Shown here piece after piece: positions 1 to 9,855 of a stretch of 39,017 nucleotides of DNA. Under the pieces are notes generated by a model that was not told the origin of the DNA, did no database searches, and worked only from the letters and a program-made list of their open reading frames with translations. Position 1 is the first letter of the stretch; every line of letters begins with the position of its first letter. Location of the stretch: assembly GCA_018659605.1 (NCBI GenBank), contig JABJMA010000031.1, positions 1 through 39,017 on the forward strand. Direction: 5' to 3'. Source of the stretch: Rickettsiales bacterium. Lineage in GTDB: Bacteria; Pseudomonadota; Alphaproteobacteria; Rickettsiales; JABIRX01. The position numbers were made by a program, and so were the translations under genes.

Positions 1-814
1 AAACATCATCTTTTTTCAAAGATATCTCTCTAATCTCAATATTGTCACTGATATCCCTCTGCAATAAATATTTTCTTACAGATGAAAAATCACCAACTTC
101 ATCAACTAAGCCAAGATTTAAAGCCTTATTACCACTAAAGACCTTTCCAGATATAACTTCAGCAGTATCATCTTCTTTTATATCTCTGTTCAACAAAACC
201 AACTTAGTAAACATCTGATAAATATCATCAATAACCTCATGCAATGAGACTTCACCTTCTGCTGTTAGCTTTTCAGCAAAATGAGGAACAGCTTTTAACG
301 ATGTCGATTTGATAACAACAGGCTTAATTCCAATAGACTTAGCTAGCTCAGACAAATCCACAGATTGCAGGATTACTCCTATAGAGCCTATTATAGAACC
401 TTGTGGTGAAATAATATAATTAGAACCAATGGCTGCCAAATATGCGGCACTTGTTGCTTGAGAACCAACAAAAACAACCGTAGGTACTTTATCAGAGATC
501 GATTTAATAGTTTTATATAATAACTCACCACCTACAACAGAACCACCAGGGCTATCAATATCAATGATTACTGCTTTTAGATATCTATCCTTAGCTAACT
601 CATCTAATTTTTTTAAACGAAAATGATCATTACTTATAAAGCCACTTATTGAAATTCTTGCTATATAATCAGATGTCGGATTTTTTAGATTATCAAAACT
701 ATATGTTAAAGATATTAATGCTATTAGCATTACTACCGAGAATATACGCCATAAATTTAACCTACGACGCAAGAATTCAATATTAAAACTGCTTGATAAC
801 TTAGGTGAATCCAT
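1..814 (-). CDS. sppA: Signal peptide peptidase SppA-like S49 protease (3' end cut by window edge)
   Basis: Serine protease of family S49 that degrades cleaved signal peptides at the inner membrane. The reading frame starts at the ATG at 812-814 and runs leftward off the window, giving 271 residues of the N-terminal part. A single hydrophobic segment at about residues 21-38 anchors the protein. The IDIDSPGGS motif near residue 84 is typical of the family. The expected Ser/Lys dyad is present: Ser122 in QATSAAYLA and Lys174 in TSLKAVP, 52 residues apart as in short SppA enzymes. It lies 56 bases downstream of rpsA on the same strand, so it is probably the last visible gene of the aroA-cmk-rpsA-sppA operon. 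The family call is secure; the true C-terminus is not visible. Confidence 0.92.
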   Translation of the reverse strand, partial: MDSPKLSSSFNIEFLRRRLNLWRIFSVVMLIALISLTYSFDNLKNPTSDYIARISISGFISNDHFRLKKLDELAKDRYLKAVIIDIDSPGGSVVGGELLYKTIKSISDKVPTVVFVGSQATSAAYLAAIGSNYIISPQGSIIGSIGVILQSVDLSELAKSIGIKPVVIKSTSLKAVPHFAEKLTAEGEVSLHEVIDDIYQMFTKLVLLNRDIKEDDTAEVISGKVFSGNKALNLGLVDEVGDFSSVRKYLLQRDISDNIEIREISLKKDDV

Positions 815-870
815 AAAAATAATAAATGTTATTTACTCACTCAATATCAATCTACTCTAGCTTAGCTTAA

Positions 871-2673
871 CTATTTATCAGCCTTATCTCCATCAGATGA
901 TTTGCTATCCTGACTTTTATTATCAGTCTTCTGCTCTAAATCACCAAAAGCATCGCCTAATATATCACCCAGACTTGCGCCACTAGTAGCAGACCCATAT
1001 TCTTTAATAGCCTTTTTCTCATCTTGAATTTCTAAGGCTTTAATTGATAAGATTACACTTTGTGTATCCTGATCCATCTTTATCACTTTTGCATCAATTT
1101 TTTCACCCTCAGCAAATCTGTCCGTTCTTTGATCAAACTTATCCTTTGCTAGTTCGTATTTCTTAATGAATGAAGGTATGGAGTCACCGATTAATACTTC
1201 AATGCCATCAAATTTAATTTTACTTACAACGCATGTTACACGATTTTCTTCATCAATAAAATCAGTAATTTTATTGAATGGATTATCTGTAAGTTGCTTT
1301 ACTCCTAAAATTAGTTTTTCTTTCTCAGGTAATAATTCAATAATCTTTACCTCAACTTGATCACCTTCTTTATAATTTTCAGACAGCTTTTTACCATCAT
1401 TAGACCATGACAAATTATTGTAATAAAGCAAACCTTCAACCTTATCAGATATTTCAACTGACATATTATATTCAAACTTAGCCATAATCTTACCGGTAAC
1501 GATATCATCGACTTTATGCGCTGTAGTGAAATCATTCCATGGATTTACTTCACAGCGTTTCATACTCAAACTGATACGATGCTTATCTCTATCAATTTCT
1601 AGGATTACTACATCAACCTTCTGACCCGGTTTTATTTCCTTCATTAACTCTCTAACAGATTTAGACCAAGTAATTTCAGAAATATGAACCAACCCTTCAA
1701 TTCCTTTAGTAATTTCAACAAAAACACCATAATCAGTTACACTTGAAACTGTTGCAGAGATTTTGGAACTTTTATCCATGCCCTCTGAAATCTTACTCCA
1801 AGGATCATTTTCTAACTGTTTGATACCAAGTGATACTTGACGCTTCACTGAATCATATTTTATTACTTTTACTTGTACCTTCTGCCCTAAACTTAACTTC
1901 TCTGACGGATGAGATATTCTTGACCATGATATATCAGCGATATGCACTAATCCATCTATTGTTCCAAGATCAATAAATGCGCCATAATTTGTTATATTTT
2001 TTACAACACCATCCATAATCTGTCCTGCTTCTATAGAATCAAGAATTGTATTCACAGCTTTCTGATGACCAGTCTCTAAAATAGCCCTTCTTGAAACAAC
2101 TACATTTCCTCTAAGCTCATCCATTTTTAATACTTTAAATGGCTGCTTTATACCGACTAAATGAGATACATCTTTAACTGGCCTAACATCAACCTGACTT
2201 CCAGGTAAAAATGCTGTTAAGTGGTTAATATCAACTATAAAACCGCCCTTAACTCTACCAATGATTTCACCTTCAACATCATCCTCTGCCTTGAACTTTT
2301 CTTTAACTTCACTCCAGCTATTCTCCTGAAGAACCCGCTCGCGGGATAGATTTATTCTGCCGTCCAAACCTTCTAATGATTCAATATATACACTAATTTG
2401 ATCACCGACCTTTAATGTTTTCTTTAAGCCATCTAAGGATAATTCTTTATCATCGACAATACCTTCTGACTTTAAGCCTACATCAACAATTGCATGGCCA
2501 TTTTCAAAGTCAACAACAGTGCCTTCGACTATTCCTCCTTCGGTATTTATATTTTTAAAATAATTTTGTATTAAGGTAGAAAATGAATCTTCTGAATTTG
2601 TAAGAGTTGAAGTAATTGTTGCAGCAGATTCTTGCTTAGCGTTAGCATCTAACGGGTTTAGTTCGTTGACCAT
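871..2673 (-). CDS. rpsA: 30S ribosomal protein S1
   Basis: Ribosomal protein S1, the RNA-binding protein that helps load mRNA onto the small subunit. At 600 residues it has the usual proteobacterial length. Six S1 (OB-fold) repeats can be followed at about residues 47-113, 131-197, 217-286, 304-373, 389-460 and 475-545; repeats 3 and 4 carry the typical YGAFIDLG/YGVFVEI and GLVHIS/GLVHIA motifs. The C-terminus is a charged, probably disordered tail. The ATG at 2671-2673 is the only reasonable start because an in-frame stop lies 18 bases upstream. A GGAGG stands 29 bases before the ATG, too far for normal use as a ribosome binding site, so the leader may be structured or autoregulated (inference). 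It follows cmk by 70 bases in the classic proteobacterial order. Confidence 0.98.
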   Translation of the reverse strand: MVNELNPLDANAKQESAATITSTLTNSEDSFSTLIQNYFKNINTEGGIVEGTVVDFENGHAIVDVGLKSEGIVDDKELSLDGLKKTLKVGDQISVYIESLEGLDGRINLSRERVLQENSWSEVKEKFKAEDDVEGEIIGRVKGGFIVDINHLTAFLPGSQVDVRPVKDVSHLVGIKQPFKVLKMDELRGNVVVSRRAILETGHQKAVNTILDSIEAGQIMDGVVKNITNYGAFIDLGTIDGLVHIADISWSRISHPSEKLSLGQKVQVKVIKYDSVKRQVSLGIKQLENDPWSKISEGMDKSSKISATVSSVTDYGVFVEITKGIEGLVHISEITWSKSVRELMKEIKPGQKVDVVILEIDRDKHRISLSMKRCEVNPWNDFTTAHKVDDIVTGKIMAKFEYNMSVEISDKVEGLLYYNNLSWSNDGKKLSENYKEGDQVEVKIIELLPEKEKLILGVKQLTDNPFNKITDFIDEENRVTCVVSKIKFDGIEVLIGDSIPSFIKKYELAKDKFDQRTDRFAEGEKIDAKVIKMDQDTQSVILSIKALEIQDEKKAIKEYGSATSGASLGDILGDAFGDLEQKTDNKSQDSKSSDGDKADK

Positions 2674-2743
2674 AGGTGTTAATATTGATTAATAAAATTT
2701 ATCCTCCGATTTAGAGAAAGGCTCGTAAATATACAAAATAATG

Positions 2744-3361
2744 CTAATTGTCAATTAGTTCTAGAACTTTTTTTACCGTTATTTCAATAGAGTTTTTACT
2801 ATTGTCAATTTCAAATGCACCATCAGGAATGATTAATGGCGCTAAATCTCTATTCTTGTCACTAAAATCACGCGCCTTTATATCTAGCATAATGTCCTCT
2901 AGACTTTTATCTATAATATTTTTCTCACGCAATTGATCATATCGCCTTTGGGCTCTTATTTTAACATCTGCATCAATATAAAATTTATAATCTGCCTGTG
3001 GACAAATTACTGAACCAGTATCACGTCCATCCAAAACCGCTCCTTGCTTACCTTTAGCAAAATCTCTTTGCATATCAATTAAGCTCTGACGCACCTCCCC
3101 TGACCTGGCTATTAGCGATGCAACCTTTGCAATATCTTCGGAATATAATTCAGGCAATTGAAGAATAGAAGATGTAATCTTAGCAGCTATCTCATCTGAT
3201 TTGGTTGCAAAATGATCTATATGATTTTCTTTTTGCACGATATATGCAAAAGCACGATATAGCTTTCCTGTATCAAGATATTTAAGCCCTAATGCCTTTG
3301 CAACTCTTGAAGCTATTGAACCTTTTCCAGAGCCAGATGTGCCATCAAATGTAATAATCAT
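2744..3361 (-). CDS. cmk: Cytidylate kinase
   Basis: Phosphorylates CMP and dCMP using ATP, in the cytoplasm. The 205-residue length fits the bacterial family. The N-terminal P-loop reads DGTSGSGKG at residues 5-13, followed by the DTGKLYRA substrate-binding segment near residue 31 and by LDGRDTGSV near residue 110, both diagnostic for Cmk. The region after residue 145, containing RAQRRYDQL and the RDFSDKNRD segment, matches the lid and the conserved R(D)xxD sites. It lies 19 bases after aroA and 70 bases before rpsA, the order seen in many alpha- and gammaproteobacteria. The stop codon is part of a 15-base palindrome (2744-2758) of unknown relevance. The call is secure. Confidence 0.97.
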   Translation of the reverse strand: MIITFDGTSGSGKGSIASRVAKALGLKYLDTGKLYRAFAYIVQKENHIDHFATKSDEIAAKITSSILQLPELYSEDIAKVASLIARSGEVRQSLIDMQRDFAKGKQGAVLDGRDTGSVICPQADYKFYIDADVKIRAQRRYDQLREKNIIDKSLEDIMLDIKARDFSDKNRDLAPLIIPDGAFEIDNSKNSIEITVKKVLELIDN

Positions 3362-3380
3362 AACTTACCAACAAAATCTT

Positions 3381-4703
3381 TTATTTTGATATATTAATGC
3401 CCAAATCTGATATTATTTCGAAGAAGTTGGGAAAGCTTGTAGCAATCACAGAAACATCATCAATAGTCATTGGAACTTTAGCTATTATTGCAAAAATAAC
3501 AAAAGACATTCCTATGCGATGATCACAATGAGTTCTAATACATGCCGACTTTAGGCCAGCATTGCTGCCTGTAACTATCAGACTATCGCCTTTTATTTTT
3601 ACGTTTACACCACATAGTAACAAATTGTCATGCATTACCTGCAAACGATCACATTCTTTTACCCTTAACTCAGCCAAACCATTAAATATCGTCTCCCCCT
3701 CAGCAAAAGCAGCTATCACTGCTAATATCGGATATTCATCTATAGCAGCTGGGACCATCTCACTACCAGTTTCAATTGCTTTAAGCTTGGAATATCTAAC
3801 TCTTATATCAGCAACCTCTTCGCCACATAGATAACGCTTGTTAAGATATTCAATATTAGCTCCCATTTTTGCTATAATATCAAAGAAACCTATTCGAGTT
3901 TTACTTATACCTACATTTTTTAAGATTAAATCAGAACCTTCAACGAGCAAAGCCAATGCTGCAATAAAAGCTGCAGAGGAAGGATCCCCTGCAACAAAAA
4001 GATCTTTTGATGCAACCTCTTTTCCTGGAGTTAGACTAATTTTCATTACTTCATTATTGAGCTTGCGTTTTAAATCAAAGCCTAAATATTCAAGCATAAT
4101 TTCTGTGTGATCCCTAGTGGGCACCTTCTCATAAACCACTGTTGTACCTATACTATGCAAACCAGCCAATAACACTCCTGATTTAACTTGGGCAGAAGCT
4201 ACATCCATTTTATATTCGATTGCTATACTATCTCTTATCCCCTCTATTTGCATTGGCAACAGATGCCCCTCCCTTGCTGTAAACTTTGTGCCGAATTGCT
4301 CTAATGGCCTAATAGTTCTTCCCATTGGACGTTTTGACAAACTTGAATCACCGAATAATTGCGAAGTAATTGGCTGAGTGGCTAAAAGCCCAGAAATCAA
4401 CCGAATTGTCGTGCCAGAATTACCGCAATCAAGAGGTTTAGATGGCTGTCTAAAACCGAACCTGCCATTACCAGAAACTATATAATCCTTCCCCTCTTTT
4501 GTAATTTTAACTCCTAACTCCTCTAGGATATTCTTTGTAGCTAAAACATCTTCTGATTCCAAAAGGTTGGAAATACGGGCCTTACCTAAACATATAGCTA
4601 AGATCATTAGGCTCCTATGGGATATAGATTTATCACCTGGTATTTGCACATCCCCTTGCAAGTTAATTCTATCCTGATTATTTACTATCATTTGTTCTAA
4701 CAT
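3381..4703 (-). CDS. aroA: 3-phosphoshikimate 1-carboxyvinyltransferase (EPSP synthase)
   Basis: Joins shikimate-3-phosphate and phosphoenolpyruvate to form EPSP, the sixth step of the shikimate pathway to chorismate. The 440-residue protein carries the expected landmarks: GDKSISHRS near residue 23, LDCGNSGTTIR near residue 92, TRDHTEIML near residue 195, IDEYPIL near residue 316, KECDRL near residue 347 and the TxCDHRIGM segment near residue 393. It heads the leftward aroA-cmk-rpsA-sppA operon. Its start is only 14 bases from the divergent DUF445 start, so its promoter must lie inside that neighbour's coding sequence or the mRNA is nearly leaderless. An internal ATG four codons in is a possible alternative start. 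Its presence implies aromatic amino acid or folate-precursor synthesis, which most obligate intracellular Rickettsiales have lost. Confidence 0.98.
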   Translation of the reverse strand: MLEQMIVNNQDRINLQGDVQIPGDKSISHRSLMILAICLGKARISNLLESEDVLATKNILEELGVKITKEGKDYIVSGNGRFGFRQPSKPLDCGNSGTTIRLISGLLATQPITSQLFGDSSLSKRPMGRTIRPLEQFGTKFTAREGHLLPMQIEGIRDSIAIEYKMDVASAQVKSGVLLAGLHSIGTTVVYEKVPTRDHTEIMLEYLGFDLKRKLNNEVMKISLTPGKEVASKDLFVAGDPSSAAFIAALALLVEGSDLILKNVGISKTRIGFFDIIAKMGANIEYLNKRYLCGEEVADIRVRYSKLKAIETGSEMVPAAIDEYPILAVIAAFAEGETIFNGLAELRVKECDRLQVMHDNLLLCGVNVKIKGDSLIVTGSNAGLKSACIRTHCDHRIGMSFVIFAIIAKVPMTIDDVSVIATSFPNFFEIISDLGINISK

Positions 4704-4717
4704 TACAAATTCCTAAA

Positions 4718-5422
4718 ATGAAGATTCTCAAAATTATCGCTCAACATAAATCCCTAATCACTAATTTAATAGCTTTTTTATTAGCTATTCTAGCTTTTGT
4801 CCTCAATTCAGAGATTCTTTTTGCTATTGCTCTTTTTGCACTTTCTGGCGCTATAACTAATTGGTTAGCAATACATATGTTATTCGAGAAGATTCCATAT
4901 CTTTATGGCTCAGGTATTATCCCGAATCGCTTCGAAGATTTTAAAGCTGGTATAAAAACCCTTATTGTCGAACAATTCTTTTCTAGCGACAATATAAGTA
5001 AAATATTAACCTCAAATAAAAATCATTCAATATTAGATAATATCGCCGATAGGGTAAATTACGAAGAAACATATCAGTTGCTCGTGCAATCCATATCAGA
5101 ATCAAAACTTGGACCTATGTTAGCAATGTTAGGAGGTGTTAAAATATTAGACAATGCTAAAGAAGATATTATCTTGGCCATTGAGAAAATATTACATAAA
5201 ATCATTAACGATCTTCAAGAGCAAAAAAATGATATGAGTCATATAGCCCTGGAGTTTCATAGTAAGGCAGAGAAAATTATTGATACTAGACTAAACGAAC
5301 TAACTCCAAGTGAAGTCAAGAGTATAATTGCAAACATGATAAGATCTCATCTCGGCTGGTTAGTTGTTTGGGGAGGAGTCTTTGGAGGCCTTATTGGCGC
5401 CATCTCAACAATGATTTTCTAA
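4718..5422 (+). CDS. DUF445 family membrane protein
   Basis: A member of the DUF445 family of inner-membrane proteins, whose biochemical role is not established. Of the 234 residues, about 10-57 form two closely spaced hydrophobic segments. They run into the family signature ALSGAITNWLAIHMLFEK followed by YGSGIIPNRFEDFKAGI near residue 66. The middle is a soluble, partly helical region, and the last 25 residues form a glycine-rich membrane segment (HLGWLVVWGGVFGG), as usual for the family. It is transcribed away from aroA with 14 bases between the two start codons. It ends 9 bases before the convergent porin gene, with a short TTTCTA/TAGAAA inverted repeat across the gap. The family is clear; no function is claimed. 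Confidence 0.88.
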   Translation: MKILKIIAQHKSLITNLIAFLLAILAFVLNSEILFAIALFALSGAITNWLAIHMLFEKIPYLYGSGIIPNRFEDFKAGIKTLIVEQFFSSDNISKILTSNKNHSILDNIADRVNYEETYQLLVQSISESKLGPMLAMLGGVKILDNAKEDIILAIEKILHKIINDLQEQKNDMSHIALEFHSKAEKIIDTRLNELTPSEVKSIIANMIRSHLGWLVVWGGVFGGLIGAISTMIF

Positions 5423-5431
5423 AAACCTACC

Positions 5432-6565
5432 CTAGAAATTAGACTTATATAATAACTGTACTGATATTGTGTGTTTTGACAAATTTACATCGTCTCTTTC
5501 AGACTTTCTTGTACCAGCTCTCAAAGTAATATTATTGTCGAAGAGATAACTCATAGAGAAGCCTTCATCCTTAGCCTTAATATTACTTGATACTAACAGC
5601 TTTGTATAATCCTGCCGACTATACATATAGTTAAAATTCCAACTTTTATACCCTAATCCAAAAACAAATAATATAGATTCTAGATCTGCTGGCAGATATT
5701 GATCATCACCAAACTCTTGGTTAAAATCATTGTTAAAACTATTAAAATTCTCAATATTAACATATTCAACCATAGGTCTAATGGTCAAATTATTTAACAC
5801 ATTTTTTTCAAAACCAACTGTTACGGCATAGCCCTCCTCATCATCAATATTTAACGAAGTAGAGTTTTTAAGGAATCGGTAACTTGCATTGTAAAAAAGA
5901 CCATCAAAGAAATTTAAATCCTCTGCAAATAGATTTAATGTAAATGATGATAATGACCCTGTATCAGATGCAACGCCTATATTATTATCTGATATCGTTC
6001 TTCTTGTAAATAAAGCATCAGAAAGATTTGAATCATCGTAATAAAATGTAGCAACAGAAAGATTATGTTGGCCATGCCCCTCTAAATCCATTTTTATCTT
6101 ACCACCAATAGCAATTTTACCAGTAATTTTATACATCTCCGCAATATCACTTGTCCAAATTCCACTATTTAAATTATAGTTCCATAAATATGCAAAATTA
6201 GGATTAACTTTTCCAATAAAAAATTCAGCATCCTCATTTTCAAAGCTAAAATACAACTCATCTAATACTAAGCCCTCACCCTGGAAATCATTATTAGCTG
6301 CAGGATCTTTTAGCAATTCAAAAACCCATGATGTTTTTATACTTGCCCCTTCTTTAAAGGCAAAATCTAATTTAGGATATAATTCCAGCATAGCAGTGCT
6401 ATCATTAAGACTAGAGTCATTAGTGGTGACGTCATCATCACTGTAATTTCTAATATTATCAAATCTAAGCTTTATATCATTTTCAAATGAAATTTGAATA
6501 GATTCAGCAGATAGATTTCCTAGAAAAACAAAAATGCACAAAATAATTTTAAAACACTGCACCAT
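5432..6565 (-). CDS. Outer-membrane beta-barrel porin-like protein
   Basis: Predicted outer-membrane beta-barrel protein of 377 residues. The first 20 residues form a signal peptide (short hydrophobic stretch, then LSAES as the likely cleavage zone). The mature part consists of alternating polar/hydrophobic strands separated by Asp/Asn-rich loops, and the protein ends in Phe after an alternating strand, the usual BAM recognition signal. The general pattern resembles OprO/OprP-type or carbohydrate-type porins, but the substrate cannot be read from the sequence. It starts 11 bases after pdhC on the same strand, so it is probably transcribed with the pyruvate dehydrogenase genes. The barrel call is an inference from strand pattern and termini, not from a specific motif. 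Confidence 0.75.
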   Translation of the reverse strand: MVQCFKIILCIFVFLGNLSAESIQISFENDIKLRFDNIRNYSDDDVTTNDSSLNDSTAMLELYPKLDFAFKEGASIKTSWVFELLKDPAANNDFQGEGLVLDELYFSFENEDAEFFIGKVNPNFAYLWNYNLNSGIWTSDIAEMYKITGKIAIGGKIKMDLEGHGQHNLSVATFYYDDSNLSDALFTRRTISDNNIGVASDTGSLSSFTLNLFAEDLNFFDGLFYNASYRFLKNSTSLNIDDEEGYAVTVGFEKNVLNNLTIRPMVEYVNIENFNSFNNDFNQEFGDDQYLPADLESILFVFGLGYKSWNFNYMYSRQDYTKLLVSSNIKAKDEGFSMSYLFDNNITLRAGTRKSERDDVNLSKHTISVQLLYKSNF

Positions 6566-6576
6566 AAGAAACCTTC

Positions 6577-7869
6577 CTAAATTAGCATAGAGGCAGGGTT
6601 CTCAATATAAAATTTGAACCTATTTAAGAAATTAGCCCCAACAGCTCCATCAACCACTCTATGATCACATGAAATAGTAAAGTTGGTCATATTAGCTGTA
6701 GTAATTTGATCGTCAGCTGTTGCAATAACTTTCTTTTCCGTTGCACCAACAGCTAGAATACAACTTTGTGGTGGGTTCACAATTGCCGAAAACTGCTTAA
6801 TTCCATACATTCCTAAATTTGATATGCTAAAACCGCCTCCCTGGAATTCATGGGGCTGCAATTTATTCTCACGTGCCTTTTTAGCCAAAAGCTTCATTTC
6901 ACTAGAAATATTCTTTAAAGGCTTCTGGTCAGCATTAGCAACTATAGGTGTTATAAGACCATCCTCAGTTGCAACAGCAACTGAAATATCAATATTGTTA
7001 TAGATGTAAATCTCTTTGTCAGTCCATGATGCGTTTGCCTTTGGTACATCCCTAAGAGCTAATGCAGAAGCCTTAATTATAAAATCATTAATAGAAATTT
7101 TATATAATGGCTTACCATTTTCATCCTTGCTAGCAACATTGTTAACCTGCTCCCTAACTGCTAACAAGCTATCCATATTGCAGTCTATGGTTAAATAGAA
7201 ATGCGGAATAGTCTGCTTCGCTATTAGCAAACGCTCTGCTATAATCTTACGGATATTGTTATTTGGCACTGGTTCAGCATCTATTTCATTTCTTACAACA
7301 ACATTACCAGATGATGAGTTAGTTAAGAAATTTGTGACATCTTCCTTGGTAATTCTATTACTAGGACCAGTTCCCTTAACTAAGGATAAATTCACCGAAT
7401 TATTAGCCGCAATTCGCTTTGCAACTGGTGTTGCATTATATTCCTGTTTTGCAGAACTTGACAGATTAACAACTGGAGTTATTGCCTCAATAGCTTTAAC
7501 TACAGGCTGAACGTCATTTTTTATTTGAGAAGATTCAATGCTGTCATCCTTTGACTTTGCTTCTGATTTTACCTCAGGCTTTGCAACTTCTGTTATTTTA
7601 TAAGAATCTAAAACTGATTTATCTTCTCCCTCCTCAAGTAACAAAGCTATAACACTATTTACAGCAATATGCTCAGAGCCATTAGGAACAATTATCTTAC
7701 CCAAAACTCCACTATCTACAACTTCAACTTCCATTGTTGCTTTGTCTGTTTCTATTTCAGCAATTACATCGCCAGGGTTTACTTCATCACCCTCTTTTTT
7801 AATCCATTTAGCTAAATTGCCTTCTTTCATAGTTGGTGAAAGGGCTGGCATAAGAATTTCAATAGGCAT
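6577..7869 (-). CDS. pdhC: Pyruvate dehydrogenase E2 (dihydrolipoamide acetyltransferase)
   Basis: The E2 core of the pyruvate dehydrogenase complex, which transfers the acetyl group from lipoate to CoA. The 430 residues contain one N-terminal lipoyl domain (about 1-78) with the lipoylated lysine in ETDKATMEV (Lys43). A flexible linker follows, then a peripheral-subunit binding domain near residues 145-182 (ATPVAKRIA, NRITKEDV). The C-terminal acetyltransferase domain from about residue 200 carries the catalytic motif SCDHRVVDGA. A single lipoyl domain is usual for alphaproteobacteria. It lies 17 bases after pdhB and 11 bases before the porin gene. The E3 component (lpd) is not in the window. 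The call is secure. Confidence 0.97.
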   Translation of the reverse strand: MPIEILMPALSPTMKEGNLAKWIKKEGDEVNPGDVIAEIETDKATMEVEVVDSGVLGKIIVPNGSEHIAVNSVIALLLEEGEDKSVLDSYKITEVAKPEVKSEAKSKDDSIESSQIKNDVQPVVKAIEAITPVVNLSSSAKQEYNATPVAKRIAANNSVNLSLVKGTGPSNRITKEDVTNFLTNSSSGNVVVRNEIDAEPVPNNNIRKIIAERLLIAKQTIPHFYLTIDCNMDSLLAVREQVNNVASKDENGKPLYKISINDFIIKASALALRDVPKANASWTDKEIYIYNNIDISVAVATEDGLITPIVANADQKPLKNISSEMKLLAKKARENKLQPHEFQGGGFSISNLGMYGIKQFSAIVNPPQSCILAVGATEKKVIATADDQITTANMTNFTISCDHRVVDGAVGANFLNRFKFYIENPASMLI

Positions 7870-7886
7870 AAGAATATATCAATATA

Positions 7887-8867
7887 TTATTTTTTAAAAA
7901 ATTTTTGTGCAGTATGGACAATATCATCAATAGTAGGTAATGCTAATTTTTCAAGGTTAGTAGCATATGGTAATGGTACATGCTTAGCTGTTACGCGAGC
8001 AGGTTCATTATCAAGATAATCGAAAACATTTTCTACCACAAGAGTTGAAATTTCAGAAGCAACTCCACAAACCCCCCACCCCTCTTCAACATTAATAATT
8101 CTATTAGTCTTCTTGACAGAATTAAAAATAGTTTCAGTATCTAGCGGCTGAATTGTACGCAAATCAATTACTTCAGCTTCTATACCTAATTTTGCTAATT
8201 CATCTGCAGCTTTCAAAGCCTTTTCTACCATTATAGAAAAAGCTGTTATTGTTACATCAGTTCCAGACCTAGCTATTTTAGCCTTACCTATTTCGATGTC
8301 ATCTATTATATCTTCATTTAGCTCAAATTCATAACCATAGGTAATTTCATTCTCTAGGAAAATAACCGGATTCTCATCGCGGATTGCCTTCTTAAGGAGT
8401 GCTTTGCAGTCAGTTGCATCATAGGGCGCTACAACTTTTAAACCTGGGATATGAGCATACCAAGAAGCATAGCATTGAGAATGCTGAGCTCCAACACCAG
8501 CAGCTGCACCATTTGCCCCTCTAAAAACAATCGGACATTTTACCTGACCACCAGACATATAATTAGTTTTTGCTGCAGAATTAATAATTTGATCAATTGC
8601 CTGCATCGCAAAATTAAAAGTCATATATTCAACAATTGGTCTGAGACCAGCCATAGCAGACCCAATAGCCAAACCCGTAAATCCATGTTCCGTAATTGGT
8701 GTATCAATAATTCTATTAGCACCAAATTTATCTAGCAACCCTTGTGATATTTTATAAGCACCGTTATATTCAGCAACCTCTTCTCCCATTAGGAAAACAT
8801 TAGGGTCACGCTCTAACTCTTCATACATTGCATCTCGCAATGCATCTCTTACAGTAATCTTAACCAT
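7887..8867 (-). CDS. pdhB: Pyruvate dehydrogenase E1 component, beta subunit
   Basis: Beta subunit of the thiamine-diphosphate-dependent E1 enzyme that decarboxylates pyruvate. At 326 residues it has the expected length. The N-terminus reads [15 protein letters not shown] and continues with [20 protein letters not shown] and [14 protein letters not shown], all typical of E1-beta. The C-terminal transketolase domain carries [12 protein letters not shown] near residue 237. The start codon lies inside the end of pdhA (8-base overlap), indicating translational coupling and equal subunit supply. Its partner is the alpha subunit just upstream. Confidence 0.98.
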   Translation of the reverse strand: MVKITVRDALRDAMYEELERDPNVFLMGEEVAEYNGAYKISQGLLDKFGANRIIDTPITEHGFTGLAIGSAMAGLRPIVEYMTFNFAMQAIDQIINSAAKTNYMSGGQVKCPIVFRGANGAAAGVGAQHSQCYASWYAHIPGLKVVAPYDATDCKALLKKAIRDENPVIFLENEITYGYEFELNEDIIDDIEIGKAKIARSGTDVTITAFSIMVEKALKAADELAKLGIEAEVIDLRTIQPLDTETIFNSVKKTNRIINVEEGWGVCGVASEISTLVVENVFDYLDNEPARVTAKHVPLPYATNLEKLALPTIDDIVHTAQKFFKK

Positions 8868-9855
8868 TATCCCTTAATACATCTGTTAATAACTCTGAGG
8901 CAAGTGGCTCAGGGCTAGCCTTAGCAAACTCAAAAGCCTCCAATACTACATCTTTCACTTTAGATTCTATTTCTTTAAAGTCTGACTCTATAACCTTATC
9001 ATTCTTAAGGGCAAATTCCTTAAGATTTCTGATTGGGTCGTAATTCTCTTTGTAATTATTTACCTCCTCCTTACTACGATAATTCCCTGGATCAGACATT
9101 GAATGTCCTCTAAACCTATATGTTTTCATCTCTAAAATATAAGGCCCCTTTCCAGATCTTATATATTCAGCAGCCTTTTTTGTTGCTTCATAGACTGCGC
9201 AAATATCCATTCCATCCACAACATTGCCTTCGATTCCAAATGCCTCACCTCTGACATAGAAGTCGCGAGTAGAAGCTGCACGCTTAACTGCTGTTCCCAT
9301 TCCGTATGCATTATTTTCAATAATGAATAATACTGGCAAGTTCCAGAGACTTGCCATATTAAATGATTCATACACCTGCCCTTGATTGGCAGCACCATCA
9401 CCCATAAAAGTAACTGCAATGTTGTTTTTCTTTTGATATTGATATGCAAAAGCCACTCCCGTACCTATTGGAACCTGAGCTCCCACAATACCATGACCAC
9501 CATAGAAACCCCTTGCTGTATCAAATAGATGCATAGATCCGCCTTTACCACGAGATATTCCTGTCTCACGTCCAAATAATTCTGCCATTACAATCTTAGG
9601 ATCACTACCGCATGCTAATACATGACCATGATCCCGATATGAGGTTATCAATGCATCACCTTCTTTGATTGCCTTTTTCACACCTACAACAACTGCTTCC
9701 TGCCCAATATAAAGATGGCAAAAGCCAGATATTAGACCCATACCATATGCTGCGGCAGACCGTTCTTCGAAACGTCGAATTAAGAGCATTAATTCATAAC
9801 TTGATAACAAAAATTCTTTAGAGTAAGCTTGCACTAACTGTGATTCTTTTGTCAT
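8860..9855 (-). CDS. pdhA: Pyruvate dehydrogenase E1 component, alpha subunit
   Basis: Alpha subunit of pyruvate dehydrogenase E1, which holds thiamine diphosphate. The 331 residues include [15 protein letters not shown] and [12 protein letters not shown] near residues 45-80. The cofactor motif reads [17 protein letters not shown] (GDG through the NQG of the usual GDG-X-N fold) near residue 150. The phosphorylation-loop-like segment [14 protein letters not shown] lies near residue 247. It is the first gene of the leftward pdhA-pdhB-pdhC-porin unit and is divergent from dnaB across 115 bases. No clear Shine-Dalgarno sequence precedes the ATG. Confidence 0.98.
   Translation of the reverse strand: MTKESQLVQAYSKEFLLSSYELMLLIRRFEERSAAAYGMGLISGFCHLYIGQEAVVVGVKKAIKEGDALITSYRDHGHVLACGSDPKIVMAELFGRETGISRGKGGSMHLFDTARGFYGGHGIVGAQVPIGTGVAFAYQYQKKNNIAVTFMGDGAANQGQVYESFNMASLWNLPVLFIIENNAYGMGTAVKRAASTRDFYVRGEAFGIEGNVVDGMDICAVYEATKKAAEYIRSGKGPYILEMKTYRFRGHSMSDPGNYRSKEEVNNYKENYDPIRNLKEFALKNDKVIESDFKEIESKVKDVVLEAFEFAKASPEPLASELLTDVLRDNG

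Noticed and set aside
3562-4110. Open frames opposite aroA, and similar ones opposite dnaE, pdhB and mreB
   Set aside because: They lie antisense to secure conserved genes and show no family features.
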